Source: Syntrophus aciditrophicus (GTDB lineage: Bacteria; Desulfobacterota; Syntrophia; Syntrophales; UBA8958). From it: a stretch of 54,618 bases of DNA. Position numbers and translations under genes: made by a program. How positions within the stretch are numbered: position 1 is the stretch's first letter; each line of letters begins with the position of its first letter. Location: NCBI GenBank assembly GCA_020718905.1, contig DYRD01000006.1, forward strand, positions 1-54,618, given 5' to 3'. Shown here piece by piece: positions 36,587 through 45,030 of this stretch. The notes under the pieces were generated by a model. That model saw only the letters and a program-made list of their open reading frames with translations. It made no database searches and was not told where the DNA came from.

Positions 36587-37045
36587 TCAGGCCATTTCCC
36601 GGGCGTGATAATTCATGACCATGCGTCTCAGATTGCCCTTGAAGAGGACATCCATCCGCTGCTCTTCCAGGATCTTCTCCACAAAACCGATCCCGAAGGA
36701 CGGATGGTTGATCACATCCCCTCTTTGATACCGGCCGGTCATGTGATAATCGGCAATGGCGGCATTCTCCTTTAACTCCCGGTGTCTCTGGAGCCAGCGT
36801 TGCGTCTCCGCTGCTTCCGCCTGCCGGCTCTCCTCGTCTGCCTTTGTTCCGACTCGCCTCGTTCGTTCTTTTCCGGCTTCTCCGCTTTTCGTCCGGGGCT
36901 TCGATCCCCGATACTTGTGTTCGGCACCGCAGGTCTTGCATTTTACCTGGGCAATCACACCTCGGACTTCATAAAGGATGATGTGGGCGAGAACCATCCC
37001 GCACTTGGTGCAAAGGGCGTCGATATTTTTTCCAACGGATGACAT
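36587..37045 (-). CDS. Zinc-ribbon protein with a CarD-like C-terminal motif
   Basis: 152 residues from MSSVGKNIDALCTKCG; the longer frame upstream is low-quality. Two CxxC pairs (CTKCG...CKTCG, residues 11-38) make a zinc ribbon. A Lys/Arg/Glu-rich linker (SKPRTKSGEAGKERTRR) leads to a C-terminal segment YQRGDVINHPSFGIGFVEKI, which resembles the first strands of CarD/TRCF RNA-polymerase-interacting domains (GDxVxHPxxGxGxV). It ends LRRMVMNYHAREMA. It is likely a nucleic-acid- or RNA-polymerase-associated protein; this is inference from motifs. It is transcribed toward sbcC (convergent). I do not know a gene name. Confidence 0.75.
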   Translation of the reverse strand: MSSVGKNIDALCTKCGMVLAHIILYEVRGVIAQVKCKTCGAEHKYRGSKPRTKSGEAGKERTRRVGTKADEESRQAEAAETQRWLQRHRELKENAAIADYHMTGRYQRGDVINHPSFGIGFVEKILEEQRMDVLFKGNLRRMVMNYHAREMA

Positions 37046-37138
37046 ATATGTTTCCTTCCTGAATCTTGTTTTTATGTATACCACACTTTTCGATGAGGCA
37101 GCCATTTATTATCACCCAGGGGAAAATTTACCTTCGCA

Positions 37139-37435
37139 TCAACTCTTAGGGTGCCGATTTACGAAGGCTTCTAATTTCTTGTACTGCGCGGCGGCAGCTG
37201 TCTTAAGATCGTCATACCCTTTCTTGTAAGCATTCATCCAGGCGTTGACGAACTTCTTGCCCTCTGCGGAAAATCAGGGTGATTGCTCCAGAGAATTACC
37301 GACCAGCTTCTCTGTGTTTTTCTTAATCCTTGTCATTGCATTAACGCTGTTGTCGATGGCATTTTTGTAAAAACCCGTCATCTGCTGTATCATCTTTGCG
37401 TAGTCTTTTGCGTAATCCATTTTTTCATATATCAT
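37139..37435 (-). pseudogene. Phasin-like small protein with an in-frame TGA
   Basis: From the Met at 37435 (or 37420) a helical, Lys-rich frame runs MDYAKDYAKMIQQMTGFYKN...EKLVGNSLEQSP to a TGA at 37274-37276. The same frame then continues FSAEGKKFVNAWMNAYKKGY...YKKLEAFVNRHPKS to a second TGA at 37139-37141. The whole 98-codon sequence resembles short phasin-like proteins that coat polyhydroxyalkanoate granules in related anaerobes (an aromatic-Pro-rich EEGKK motif is usual there). Trp would be a plausible ancestral residue at the stop (TGG to TGA). No SECIS-like hairpin follows, so selenocysteine is unlikely. No phaC is near. Confidence 0.6.
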
Positions 37436-37574
37436 TTTCTTTATTTTTATTAATATAATAACGATATTTCCCCTTGTCAATAAAATATCTTTTGCCCTTT
37501 TCAGTTATGCAAAACATTTCGTTTGGTGCTAGTCAAGGAGAGATAAACCGATACAGAAAGGACCTTTATAATTT

Positions 37575-38651
37575 ATGTACGCCGTCATCATGGCGGGAGG
37601 CAAGGGCGCCCGGTTCTGGCCGCGGAGCAGAAACCGCCTCCCCAAGCACCTCCTTGACATCTGCAACGAAAGAACAATCATTCAGGAAACTGTGGAGAGG
37701 ATTATCCCCCTGACACCGCCGGAAAAGATCCTCATCGTCACCGGGGCCAGTCACGCCCGAGAACTGATCGGACAACTCCCCCAAATCACGCCGGAGAATA
37801 TCCTCATCGAACCGGTGGGTCGCAACACCGCCCCCTGCATCGGCCTGGCGGCCCTCGTGGTCCGCAAACGGGCCGGAAATGCCGTGATGGCCGTCCTGCC
37901 CTCGGATCATCTGATTGCCGACGAGGAGCACTTCCGCCACGTTCTGGCTGCCGCCGCCGACATGGCCGCCCGGGGAGATCACCTGGTAACGCTCGGGATC
38001 CGTCCCACGGGACCGGAAACGGGCTACGGCTATATCGAGGAGGGCAAACTTGCCACCCGCGAGCGGGGAGAAGACATCTTCACCGTCAAGTCCATTCGGG
38101 AAAAACCGGATGCCGAACTGGCGAAAACGTTCCTGGCCCGGGGGGGCTTTTACTGGAACAGCGGCATGTTCATCTGGCAGGCCGCAACCATTCTCAAGGA
38201 AATGGAGGCCTCCCTGCCGGATATCTATGAGGGCCTCCTTGCGATCGACAAGGCCCTGGGCACACCGGCGGAGGCAAAGATCATCGCCGATGCTTACGGC
38301 CGTTTTCGCTCCATATCCATTGATTACGGCGTCATGGAAACGTCTAAAAACACCCTCGTCATTCCCGCCGACTTCGGCTGGTCCGATGTCGGAAGCTGGG
38401 ACGCCCTGTGGGAGGTTTCCGAGAAAGACGATCAGGGGATCGCCGCCCGGAACCGGGAAGGCCTGATCAGCGTAAATTCCCGTAACTCTCTTGTTTATTC
38501 ACCGAAGAAGCTCGTCGCCCTGGTGGAGGTCACGGACCTGATCGTCGTGGAAACGGAAGACGCCCTGCTGATCTGTAAACGGGGGGCCTCCCAGGAGGTG
38601 AAAAAGGTCGTGGAGACACTGGAAGAAGAAAAGCGGGAGGAATATCTGTAA
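37575..38651 (+). CDS. manC: Mannose-1-phosphate guanylyltransferase
   Basis: 358 residues. The nucleotidyltransferase signature MYAVIMAGGKGARFWPRSR, then PKHLLDICNERTIIQETV, IEPVGRNTAPCIGLAALVV and VLPSDHLIAD, defines a GDP-mannose pyrophosphorylase. GFYWNSGMFIWQA and DFGWSDVGSWDALWEV are also typical. It lacks the C-terminal phosphomannose isomerase domain of bifunctional ManC/AlgA. It makes GDP-mannose for polysaccharides and lipopolysaccharide. It stands alone and is intact. AGGACC lies about ten bases before the ATG. The upstream 140 bases are AT-rich and shared with the divergent phasin-like gene, so divergent promoters are likely there. Confidence 0.93.
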   Translation: MYAVIMAGGKGARFWPRSRNRLPKHLLDICNERTIIQETVERIIPLTPPEKILIVTGASHARELIGQLPQITPENILIEPVGRNTAPCIGLAALVVRKRAGNAVMAVLPSDHLIADEEHFRHVLAAAADMAARGDHLVTLGIRPTGPETGYGYIEEGKLATRERGEDIFTVKSIREKPDAELAKTFLARGGFYWNSGMFIWQAATILKEMEASLPDIYEGLLAIDKALGTPAEAKIIADAYGRFRSISIDYGVMETSKNTLVIPADFGWSDVGSWDALWEVSEKDDQGIAARNREGLISVNSRNSLVYSPKKLVALVEVTDLIVVETEDALLICKRGASQEVKKVVETLEEEKREEYL

Positions 38652-38986
38652 TACCCTTTCTTTCCCCAGCAACTAGGGCAGGGTCATCTGTTAATGGTTA
38701 TCCCCGGTGACTATCAAAGTGGTGATTACGGAAGAAGTAATGGATATAACGAAGAATCCATTGGCAATGGTTCTGCTCCATGCGATACCCGTAGCGGTGA
38801 TAACGAAGGACCTCGCGACCTGGTCCATTACCTTGAGATTTGGCTGGTGGCTGCGCTTCGCTTGGTTTTTGAGAGATCAACACCGACGTTGACCTGAAGA
38901 AAAACCAAAGACGGACCCTGGGGTCCTTCTTGCCGCAGCTTGGCTGCACGGTCCGGGAGCAAACGCCGAGCACCAAGGAAAAATCG
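38652..38986. other. 335-base gap without a recognised gene
   Basis: Between manC and the PAS gene. Open frames exist (up to 67 codons on plus, and a longer minus-strand frame that is the shadow of the PAS gene), but none has a recognisable sequence or good ribosome binding site. The first half is rich in GGTGAT/GATAAC-like words. A short imperfect repeat GGACCCTGGGGTCC (38914-38927) can form a hairpin just upstream of the PAS gene. No terminator with a U-run was seen. Confidence 0.35.
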
Positions 38987-39439
38987 ATGAACGCTGACAC
39001 AACGCAATTTTCTAATATAGCTGAATTGTTGGTGGAACAATCCCCGGATGGCATCGTGTTCGCCGACAAAGCAGGCATAATTCGCGTTTGGAATATTGCA
39101 GCGGAGAGGATTTTCGGATTTACAGCCAGTGATGCCCTGGGAGCAAATCTAAATATTATCATTCCCGAACGCCTCCGGGATACCCATTGGCGCGGGTTCG
39201 AACGTGCCATTGCCGAGCGCGCCACGAAGTACGCCGGGCAAGCTCTACCCACCAGAGCAGTTCGTTCGGATGGCACTTATCTATATGCCGAGCTCAGCTT
39301 CGCTATTGTCCTTGATGCAAAGAGTGATGTCCTGGGCGCGCTAGCCCATGCACGCGACATTACTGAACGCTTCGAGAAAGAGCGTGTTGATAGAAAACGT
39401 CTCCGAGAGCTCGAGAAAATATTAGCTTGCAAGGCCTAA
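38987..39439 (+). CDS. Single-PAS-domain signalling protein
   Basis: 150 residues from ATG 38987 (AAGGAAAAATCG upstream). One PAS domain fills the chain: ELLVEQSPDGIVFADKAGII, VWNIAAERIFGFTASDALG, then a PAC segment GALAHARDITERFEKERV. It ends in a short helix with no kinase, GGDEF or HTH output. Many such stand-alone PAS proteins sense redox or small molecules and act by binding partners. The NLNIIIPERLRDTHWRGFERA segment is typical of PAS domains in heme- or FixL-like sensors, but the His ligand cannot be assigned with confidence. It stops 73 bases before the convergent selenoprotein gene. Confidence 0.85.
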   Translation: MNADTTQFSNIAELLVEQSPDGIVFADKAGIIRVWNIAAERIFGFTASDALGANLNIIIPERLRDTHWRGFERAIAERATKYAGQALPTRAVRSDGTYLYAELSFAIVLDAKSDVLGALAHARDITERFEKERVDRKRLRELEKILACKA

Positions 39440-39512
39440 TCTGGCAGCCGGGGGTAGCGAAACCCCAGCTCCTTGGCAGATAGAAGCCCTCGATCTTTTA
39501 GCTATTCGCAAC

Positions 39513-39914
39513 CTATCTTGACATGGTACCGCTGGAATCGGGGGAAGTAATGTAAAGAGGCAACCCCGGAAACGACTGAGTACTTGACCCCGGGGAAGCG
39601 CCCTGCTGAGCAGACGCACTCGGTTCGACATAAACCGGTTTCCCCTTGACGGTAAAGCTTCCTGTTGTGAGGGCCTTGACGATTTTTGCCGCCGTGGTTT
39701 TCCCGTCGTCAAAGGTGACGACGACAATCCCTTCTCTCGGCATCTCGAATTTGCCGACACCGTCCGTACTTCTAAGGATGGACCCCATCCTGGCCCGATC
39801 CCCTCAGGAATTGCAGCCGGGAACGCTTAATTGCACCGTCCTCATTTCGGCCCGGGCAAATTGGCTGCTCCCCATCTGGATCGCCAAACAGAGGGTGAGA
39901 ATAAAAGCCTTCAT
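39513..39914 (-). CDS. Probable selenoprotein: secreted MerP-like HMA-domain protein with CxxU motif
   Basis: A 134-codon gene from ATG 39914 to TAG 39513 with one in-frame TGA (39806-39804, codon 37). A signal peptide (MKAFILTLCLAIQMGSSQFARA) precedes EMRTVQLSVPGCNS-TGA-GDRARM, then GSILRSTDGVGKFEMPREG, VVVTFDDGKTTAAKIVKALT and a Pro/Ser-rich tail. This aligns with MerP/heavy-metal-associated domains (LSVPGMxCxxC...GV...VVTFDD), with UGA exactly at the second Cys of the metal-binding CxxC. A hairpin with a GGU loop follows the UGA at the bacterial SECIS spacing. Reading UGA as selenocysteine gives a Cys34-Sec37 periplasmic thiol/selenol site, possibly for metal binding or redox. Conventional annotation would miss it, or call 39788-39513 (91 aa). 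Confidence 0.8.
39775..39791 (-). promoter_or_regulatory. Candidate bacterial SECIS hairpin
   Basis: In the coding sense, AGGATGG and CCATCCT form a 7-base perfect stem with GGT loop (or GGGTC if the top pair opens). The G-G-U of the loop lies at bases 23-25 counted from the U of the UGA; in E. coli fdhF the corresponding GGU is at 22-24. SelB recognises such an apical GU. The hairpin lies within the open frame, as bacterial SECIS elements do. Confidence 0.7.
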
Positions 39915-40071
39915 AAATGACCCTTCAAGCTCCTTTTGCTGCAATGATTCTTGCGATTATCGCCGCGGCGACGGCAGGCGATTTTTCTGTCCTTCTTCGC
40001 CGCAAATTTTCAATTTGTCAAGTAGCAAAGAAGCTGTTACATAGTTGCCGCTTCACGAAAGGAAAGACGAT

Positions 40072-40668
40072 ATGGGTCTGATTCTTAGCCATCCCCTGAT
40101 CCTTGCCTCCGCCTCTCCCCGGCGGGAGGAACTGTTGCGCCTGTTGGGACTTGATTTCCAGGTTATCCCCAGCCGGACCGACGAGACGTTCTTCATTAAC
40201 GAAAAACCTGCCGAGCACGTCCTGAGGCTTGCGGAAAACAAGGCCCACACCGTCGCCCAGACCCATCCTCACGCCTGGGTCCTGGGGGCGGATACCATTG
40301 TGGTCATCGACGGCGAGGTCCTGGGCAAGCCGGCCGATGCTTCCGCCGCAGGGCGCATGCTTGAAAAACTCAGCGGCCGGACCCACGAGGTCTTTACGGG
40401 CTTTGCTCTTATGCGCCTGGCCGGACAGGTCGCCATCAAAGAAGGGGTCCGGGCCGCCGTCACCTTTCGGAACATTTCCGCAGATGAAAAATTGTGGTAT
40501 ATAAAGTCGCCGGAACCCTATGACAAGGCCGGGGCCTACGCCGTCCAGGGGCTGGGGGCCTTCTTCATCAAGGAGATCCAGGGGTCCTATACCAATGTCA
40601 TGGGCCTGCCCCTCTGTGAGGTCGTGGATGTGTTGAAAAAGACCGGATCCCTGAGGTTCGAGGTATGA
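40072..40668 (+). CDS. maf: Maf family nucleotide pyrophosphatase
   Basis: 198 residues from ATG 40072 (AAAGGAAAG upstream). The Maf/HAM1-like fold shows LILASASPRREELLRLLG (nucleotide loop), ENKAHTVAQTHPHAWVLGADTIVV, RTHEVFTGFAL and the C-terminal KAGAYAVQGLGAFFIKEIQGSYTNVMGLPL. These residues match YhdE-type Maf, a dTTP/UTP pyrophosphatase that removes non-canonical nucleotides and has been linked to septum formation. Its stop overlaps the start of the next gene (ATGA), so it is coupled to the YggS-type gene. The divergent selenoprotein gene lies 157 bases upstream. Confidence 0.93.
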   Translation: MGLILSHPLILASASPRREELLRLLGLDFQVIPSRTDETFFINEKPAEHVLRLAENKAHTVAQTHPHAWVLGADTIVVIDGEVLGKPADASAAGRMLEKLSGRTHEVFTGFALMRLAGQVAIKEGVRAAVTFRNISADEKLWYIKSPEPYDKAGAYAVQGLGAFFIKEIQGSYTNVMGLPLCEVVDVLKKTGSLRFEV

Positions 40669-41384
40669 CGGAAAATGCGATCAGGAGGAACGTGGAGGAT
40701 ATCCGGCGGCGAATAGGGGCCGCCGCTGCCAGAGCGGGCCGCCGGGCCGATGACGTGCGCCTCATGGCGGTCACCAAGACCGTGGACGACCAGCGGATCA
40801 TCGCCGCCATCGCCGCCGGCGTGGACATCGTCGGGGAGAATTACGTCCAGGAGGCGAAGCGGAAGATCGAACTCATGGGCCGGCCGCGGGAATGGCATTT
40901 CATCGGCCATCTGCAGACCAACAAGGCCAAGTACGCCGTCAAACTTTTCGATATGATCCATTCGGTGGACCGGACGGACGTGGCCCTGGAACTGAACCGG
41001 CGGGCGGCCAAGGAAGAACGGCTGATCAAGATCCTCATCGAGGTGAATATCAGCGGGGAAGCGACAAAGCGGGGCATCGACGCTACGGGGGCGCCGGGAC
41101 TGACAAAGGAGGTCTCCCGGCTCGAACACCTCTCCATTCAGGGGCTCATGACCATGGCGCCCTGGTTTGACGATCCCGAAGCGGCGCGGCCCTGTTTCGC
41201 CTCCCTGAGATCGTTGCGTGATCGTATAGCCGACGCGGGCATTCCCGGGGTCACGATGAGGGAACTTTCCATGGGCATGTCGGGGGATTTTGAGATTGCC
41301 GTCGAGGAGGGGGCGACCATCGTCAGGGTCGGGCGGTCCCTTTTCGGGGAACGACCGGCAAGCTCGATATCCCACCAGCCCTGA
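40665..41384 (+). CDS. YggS-family PLP homeostasis protein
   Basis: 239 residues. An alanine-racemase-like TIM barrel binding pyridoxal phosphate: VRLMAVTKTVDDQRI (PLP Lys in VTK), IVGENYVQEAKRKIEL, WHFIGHLQTNKAKYAVKLFDMIHSVD, ILIEVNISGEATKRGI, LSIQGLMTMAPWFDD, and ELSMGMSGDFEIAVEEGATIVRVG. This matches YggS/ProSC (PLPBP), which keeps free PLP in balance and has no known catalytic activity. All binding motifs are present. It overlaps maf by four bases. Confidence 0.93.
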   Translation: MTENAIRRNVEDIRRRIGAAAARAGRRADDVRLMAVTKTVDDQRIIAAIAAGVDIVGENYVQEAKRKIELMGRPREWHFIGHLQTNKAKYAVKLFDMIHSVDRTDVALELNRRAAKEERLIKILIEVNISGEATKRGIDATGAPGLTKEVSRLEHLSIQGLMTMAPWFDDPEAARPCFASLRSLRDRIADAGIPGVTMRELSMGMSGDFEIAVEEGATIVRVGRSLFGERPASSISHQP

Positions 41385-41469
41385 TCTCGTTGCTTGAAGA
41401 GACCTGGGCGGAGAATTACTGACAAGCACGGCGGGAAGTACCATAATTTTCAGTCTGTTTATCAGGAAT

Positions 41470-41631
41470 TCACGGAACTACCCCGGGACAAATCCGGAAC
41501 CAGCCATCAGGCAGGCGTCTTTTTCTCCTAATGAACCATGCGGCCTCGGCTCCCGCCGGGAGAGAGGCATTATCCAGAATTTTTAACAGTTTATCGGACA
41601 TTTCGCTGGTTGACATTCTTACTGCAATCAT
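41470..41631 (-). CDS. Possible small protein, 53 residues
   Basis: An ATG at 41631 preceded by AGAGGAG (about ten bases) opens a 53-codon frame: MIAVRMSTSEMSDKLLKIL, then PAGAEAAWFIRRKRRLPDGW and FRICPGVVP. It is amphipathic at the start and basic in the middle, with Trp and Cys near the end. I recognise no family. It is divergent from the metallo-hydrolase gene at 41689 and fills most of an otherwise empty 304-base gap. Support is the ribosome binding site and coding-like composition only. Confidence 0.3.
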   Translation of the reverse strand: MIAVRMSTSEMSDKLLKILDNASLPAGAEAAWFIRRKRRLPDGWFRICPGVVP

Positions 41632-41688
41632 GGTAGAGCAACTCCTCTGAAAAAGTGAACACAGCCGGGCGGATATTTGGAGGTTACC

Positions 41689-42321
41689 ATGTTTTTAAGG
41701 CAGATGCAGGTCAGTCAGATGGCCGTTTTCGCCTATCTGATCGGAGATGAGGAAACGGGCGAGGCCCTGGTGATCGATCCGGCGGCGGAGACATCCAAGA
41801 TTGTTTCCCTGGCGGGGAAAAATAACTTTAAAATCAAATATATTGTCAATACCCACGGGCATGTGGATCATATATCCGGCAATAAGGACATGCAGGAACG
41901 TACCGGGGCCAAGATCATCATTCATGAGGGAGACGCCGAAATGCTCGTCTCCACCCCCGCCATGTATCTCCGCATGTTCGGCGCCAAACAGTCCCCTCCC
42001 GCCGATGTCATCGTCAAGGAGGGAGACCTGATTACCTTGGGGAAGGTGTCTTTACAGGTCCTGTCCACTCCCGGTCATTCTCCCGGCAGCATGTGCCTCC
42101 GGGGCGACGATCTGGTTTTCACCGGCGACACCCTGTTTGTGGGGGCCGTGGGCAGGACGGATCTGCCCGGAGGATCATGGGCCGTCATGGCCCGCTCCCT
42201 CAAAGAGAAACTGGCGGTCCTTCCCGAAGAGACAAAAGTGCTGCCGGGACACAATTACGGCGCCGCCCCGACCTCGACGATCGGATACGAGAAGCGCCAC
42301 AACCCGTATCTGAAGTTTTGA
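41689..42321 (+). CDS. MBL-fold metallo-hydrolase (glyoxalase II-like)
   Basis: 210 residues from ATG 41689 (GGAGG seven bases upstream). It is a metallo-beta-lactamase fold protein: ALVIDPAAET, YIVNTHGHVDHISGNKDM (the HxHxDH zinc site), STPGHSPGSMCL (third His), FTGDTLFVGAVGRTDLPGGS (bridging Asp), and LPGHNYG (last His). The arrangement is that of hydroxyacylglutathione-hydrolase-like and YcbL-type proteins. The substrate (thioester or persulfide) is not determinable. It stands between a YggS-type gene and purC with no operon partner. Downstream, 42342-42374 has an imperfect C/G-rich hairpin that may act as a terminator. Confidence 0.9.
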   Translation: MFLRQMQVSQMAVFAYLIGDEETGEALVIDPAAETSKIVSLAGKNNFKIKYIVNTHGHVDHISGNKDMQERTGAKIIIHEGDAEMLVSTPAMYLRMFGAKQSPPADVIVKEGDLITLGKVSLQVLSTPGHSPGSMCLRGDDLVFTGDTLFVGAVGRTDLPGGSWAVMARSLKEKLAVLPEETKVLPGHNYGAAPTSTIGYEKRHNPYLKF

Positions 42322-42473
42322 TAAACCCGTAAAAAGCAATTTTCTCCCTCCCCTTCAAGGGCGGGGAGAGGGGACTTTGGGATATTCTGCGAGTTCGTCA
42401 AATTGGAGCAGTTTATGGTTTTGCCTGCTTGCGGCAACACCGATAAGATTAAAGACAGTAAGGAGTTTATAAT

Positions 42474-43355
42474 ATGACCGCTGCGCTTATCTCCACATCT
42501 ATGCCCGGCCTTTCCTTAATCGGCAGGGGGAAGGTCAGGGATATCTATGCCCTCGAATCCCAGTTGCTGATCGTGGCCACGGACAGGATTTCCGCCTTTG
42601 ACGTGATCATGCCCAACCCCATCCCGGGGAAAGGGCGGGTTCTCACCCAGATGTCCGCCTTCTGGTTCGGCCAGATGGAAGATATAATCGGCAACCACAT
42701 AATATCAATCAATCCCGATGATTACCCTGAGGTGTGCCGTCCTTACGGGGATATCCTGGCCGGACGCAGCATGCTCGTAAAAAAGGCGCAGCCCCTGCCC
42801 GTGGAATGTATCGTCCGGGGATACCTGAGCGGCTCGGGATGGAAGGATTACCTCCGTGACGGGACCGTTTCCGGAATTCGCCTGCCCGCAGGGTTGAAAG
42901 AATCGTCCCGCCTGCCGGGACCGCTATTCACCCCTTCAACCAAGGCCCCCGCAGGGGACCACGATATGGCCATCAGCAAAGGGGATACGGAAAACCTGAT
43001 CGGCGCCGAATTGACGGCAAATATCATCACCACCAGTATTGCCATTTATAACCGGGCCGCCGCGCTGGCCCTGACCCGGGGGATCATTATCGCCGACACG
43101 AAGATGGAGTTCGGAATTTTTGACGGAGATCTGATCATCATCGATGAGTTGCTCACTCCCGACTCATCCCGGTTCTGGCCCCAGGACGCCTACGAGGAGG
43201 GAAGAGGACAGAGCAGTTTCGACAAGCAATTTCTCCGGGATTATCTACTCTCCCTCGCGTGGGATCAACACCCGCCGGCACCCAACCTTCCCGATGATAT
43301 AATCCGTAAAACTGCCGAGAAATATGAGGAGGCACTGCGTCGATTAACCGCTTGA
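42474..43355 (+). CDS. purC: SAICAR synthetase (phosphoribosylaminoimidazole-succinocarboxamide synthase)
   Basis: 293 residues. It has [30 protein letters not shown] (N-terminal nucleotide loop), [52 protein letters not shown] and [23 protein letters not shown]. This is the longer PurC version (about 290 residues, like yeast Ade1). It joins aspartate to CAIR in purine synthesis, using ATP. TAAGGAG-type site (AAGGAGTTTATA) precedes the ATG. It is intact with every active-site segment. No other pur gene is near. Confidence 0.96.
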   Translation: MTAALISTSMPGLSLIGRGKVRDIYALESQLLIVATDRISAFDVIMPNPIPGKGRVLTQMSAFWFGQMEDIIGNHIISINPDDYPEVCRPYGDILAGRSMLVKKAQPLPVECIVRGYLSGSGWKDYLRDGTVSGIRLPAGLKESSRLPGPLFTPSTKAPAGDHDMAISKGDTENLIGAELTANIITTSIAIYNRAAALALTRGIIIADTKMEFGIFDGDLIIIDELLTPDSSRFWPQDAYEEGRGQSSFDKQFLRDYLLSLAWDQHPPAPNLPDDIIRKTAEKYEEALRRLTA

Positions 43356-43474
43356 GATGTCTTCATGAACCTTGACATAACCACCCGTCGTAAATAGATT
43401 AGCGAACTTTATACCGCCGCCGGAAAGTCCGGAAACATTAAGAAAAAGATCAGAAAAGAGATTGAAACAACTCC

Positions 43475-44530
43475 ATGACGAAACGATGTTATTATGAAAT
43501 TCTGCAAGTAACCCGCACGGCCACCGAAGAGGATCTCAAGAAAAGCTACCGCCGCCTGGCGATGCAGCACCATCCGGACCGAAATCCGGGGGACCGGGAA
43601 GCGGAGGAAAAGTTCAAGGAAGCCGCCGAGGCCTATGAGGTCCTCAGCGATCCGCAAAAAAGGGAGATATACAATCAATACGGCCACGAGGGATTGAGCA
43701 GTTCCGGCTTCCAGGGCTTTTCCGGCAACGATATTTTTGCCAGTTTCGGCGATATCTTCGGCGATATCTTCGGCTTCAGCAACGGGCGCTCCCGGTCGCG
43801 AAGCTCCGCCCGGGCGGGGGCTGATTTACGATATGACATGCAAATCTCCTTCCTGGAGGCCGCCTTTGGCCTCTCCCGGGACATCAGGATCGACAAACAT
43901 CAAAGATGTCATGAATGCGGCGGGAACGGATCGGCGCCGGGAACCGCGCCGGAGGTATGCTCCCGATGTCACGGCCGCGGTCAGGTAACCCAGTCCAGCG
44001 GTTTCTTCAGTATCAGCACCACCTGCCCGAACTGTCGCGGCATGGGCCAGACCATCTCCCACCCCTGCAAGAACTGCCGGGGCGCCGGCCTGGAAAAGGT
44101 TACCAAAACCGTCCAGGTCAAGATCCCTGCCGGTGTCGAGACGGGCTCCCGCCTGCGGTTGCGCGGGGAAGGCGAACAAGGGGAGCATGGCGGTCCCAAC
44201 GGTGATCTTTATGTCTTCATCCACGTGGAAGAACATGACTTCTTCCGGCGCTCCGATGACGACATTATCTGCCGGATTCCGATTTCCTTTATCCAGGCAG
44301 CCTTGGGAGACAATATCGAGGTGCCGACCCTCGTAGGGACGGAAAAACTGAAAATTCCCCGGGGCACCCAGAGCGGCAAGATCTTCCGCCTGAAGGGAAA
44401 AGGAATCGCCCATCTGCGCGGCTTCGGCCGGGGCGATCAGATTATCGAAACCGTCGTGACCATTCCGACCAATCTAAACCGGCGTCAGGAAGAACTCCTC
44501 AAGGAATTCGCCCGCACCGGCGATAAATAA
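43475..44530 (+). CDS. DnaJ-type chaperone (Hsp40)
   Basis: 351 residues. J domain with HPD ([31 protein letters not shown]), then a G/F region ([18 protein letters not shown]). The zinc domain has four CxxCxGxG repeats ([41 protein letters not shown]). Two beta-barrel client domains follow. The total is at the short end for type-I DnaJ, and the C-terminal tail is brief. It recruits clients to DnaK. It is not linked to grpE-dnaK, which lie 31 kb away, so it is either the main DnaJ encoded apart or a second copy. The plain start ATG 43475 lacks a strong ribosome binding site. Confidence 0.93.
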   Translation: MTKRCYYEILQVTRTATEEDLKKSYRRLAMQHHPDRNPGDREAEEKFKEAAEAYEVLSDPQKREIYNQYGHEGLSSSGFQGFSGNDIFASFGDIFGDIFGFSNGRSRSRSSARAGADLRYDMQISFLEAAFGLSRDIRIDKHQRCHECGGNGSAPGTAPEVCSRCHGRGQVTQSSGFFSISTTCPNCRGMGQTISHPCKNCRGAGLEKVTKTVQVKIPAGVETGSRLRLRGEGEQGEHGGPNGDLYVFIHVEEHDFFRRSDDDIICRIPISFIQAALGDNIEVPTLVGTEKLKIPRGTQSGKIFRLKGKGIAHLRGFGRGDQIIETVVTIPTNLNRRQEELLKEFARTGDK

Positions 44531-44613
44531 TAATCCTGACTGCCCCTTTACAGGCAAGGGTGAATAAGGTAAAGGAGTGGTCATCATAAATCTTGATGAG
44601 GGAGGGATGGGAT

Positions 44614-45018
44614 ATGCAAAAAAGGATTCGCCGTTCATTAGCGCTACTTGTGGTTGGCCTTTTTATTCTAACCGGTTGCGCCGCCGTACTCGTCGTCGGG
44701 GCCGTTGTGGGCGCCGGCACGGGAACGTACATGTTCATCAACGGGGAACTGAAGACCGATTATAATTTCAATTTCGACAAGGTCTGGTCAGCAGCAGAAA
44801 AAACCGTGGCTTCGATGCGGGGCACGGACGTAGCTCCGGCAAAAGGCATCGGCACCGGTCATATCGATGCGGTGATCAACGGCGAAAAGGTCCGGATTGC
44901 CATCACCTTCAAAGAAAAAACCATTACCACCGTCGGCGTCCGGGTAGGGGTGGTTGGCGACGAAACGGCATCCCGAATGATTCAGACTAATATCGCCGAT
45001 AATCTGGCCAAAAAATAG
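44614..45018 (+). CDS. DUF3568 family lipoprotein
   Basis: 134 residues from MQKRIRRSLALLVVG; GGGAGGG precedes the ATG. The lipobox is VGLFILTGC, with Cys about 22. The mature part begins AAVLVVGAVVGAGTGTYMF, a Gly/Ala/Val-rich hydrophobic stretch, then YNFNFDKVWSAAEKTVASM and a beta-rich half (VRIAITFKEKTITTVGVRVGVVGDE) to the C-terminus. This pattern matches DUF3568, small envelope lipoproteins of unknown function common in Desulfobacterota. The lytic transglycosylase gene begins 13 bases later, so co-transcription is likely. Confidence 0.85.
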   Translation: MQKRIRRSLALLVVGLFILTGCAAVLVVGAVVGAGTGTYMFINGELKTDYNFNFDKVWSAAEKTVASMRGTDVAPAKGIGTGHIDAVINGEKVRIAITFKEKTITTVGVRVGVVGDETASRMIQTNIADNLAKK

Positions 45019-45030
45019 CCGCGCCGGAAA

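Noticed and set aside
37274..37276. Selenocysteine at the TGA of the phasin-like gene
   Set aside because: No stem-loop with a GU apical loop at the right distance, and no redox-type context such as CxxU.
42342..42374. Rho-independent terminator after the metallo-hydrolase
   Set aside because: The C-rich and G-rich arms pair only over about six bases and no T-run follows; mentioned only as possible.
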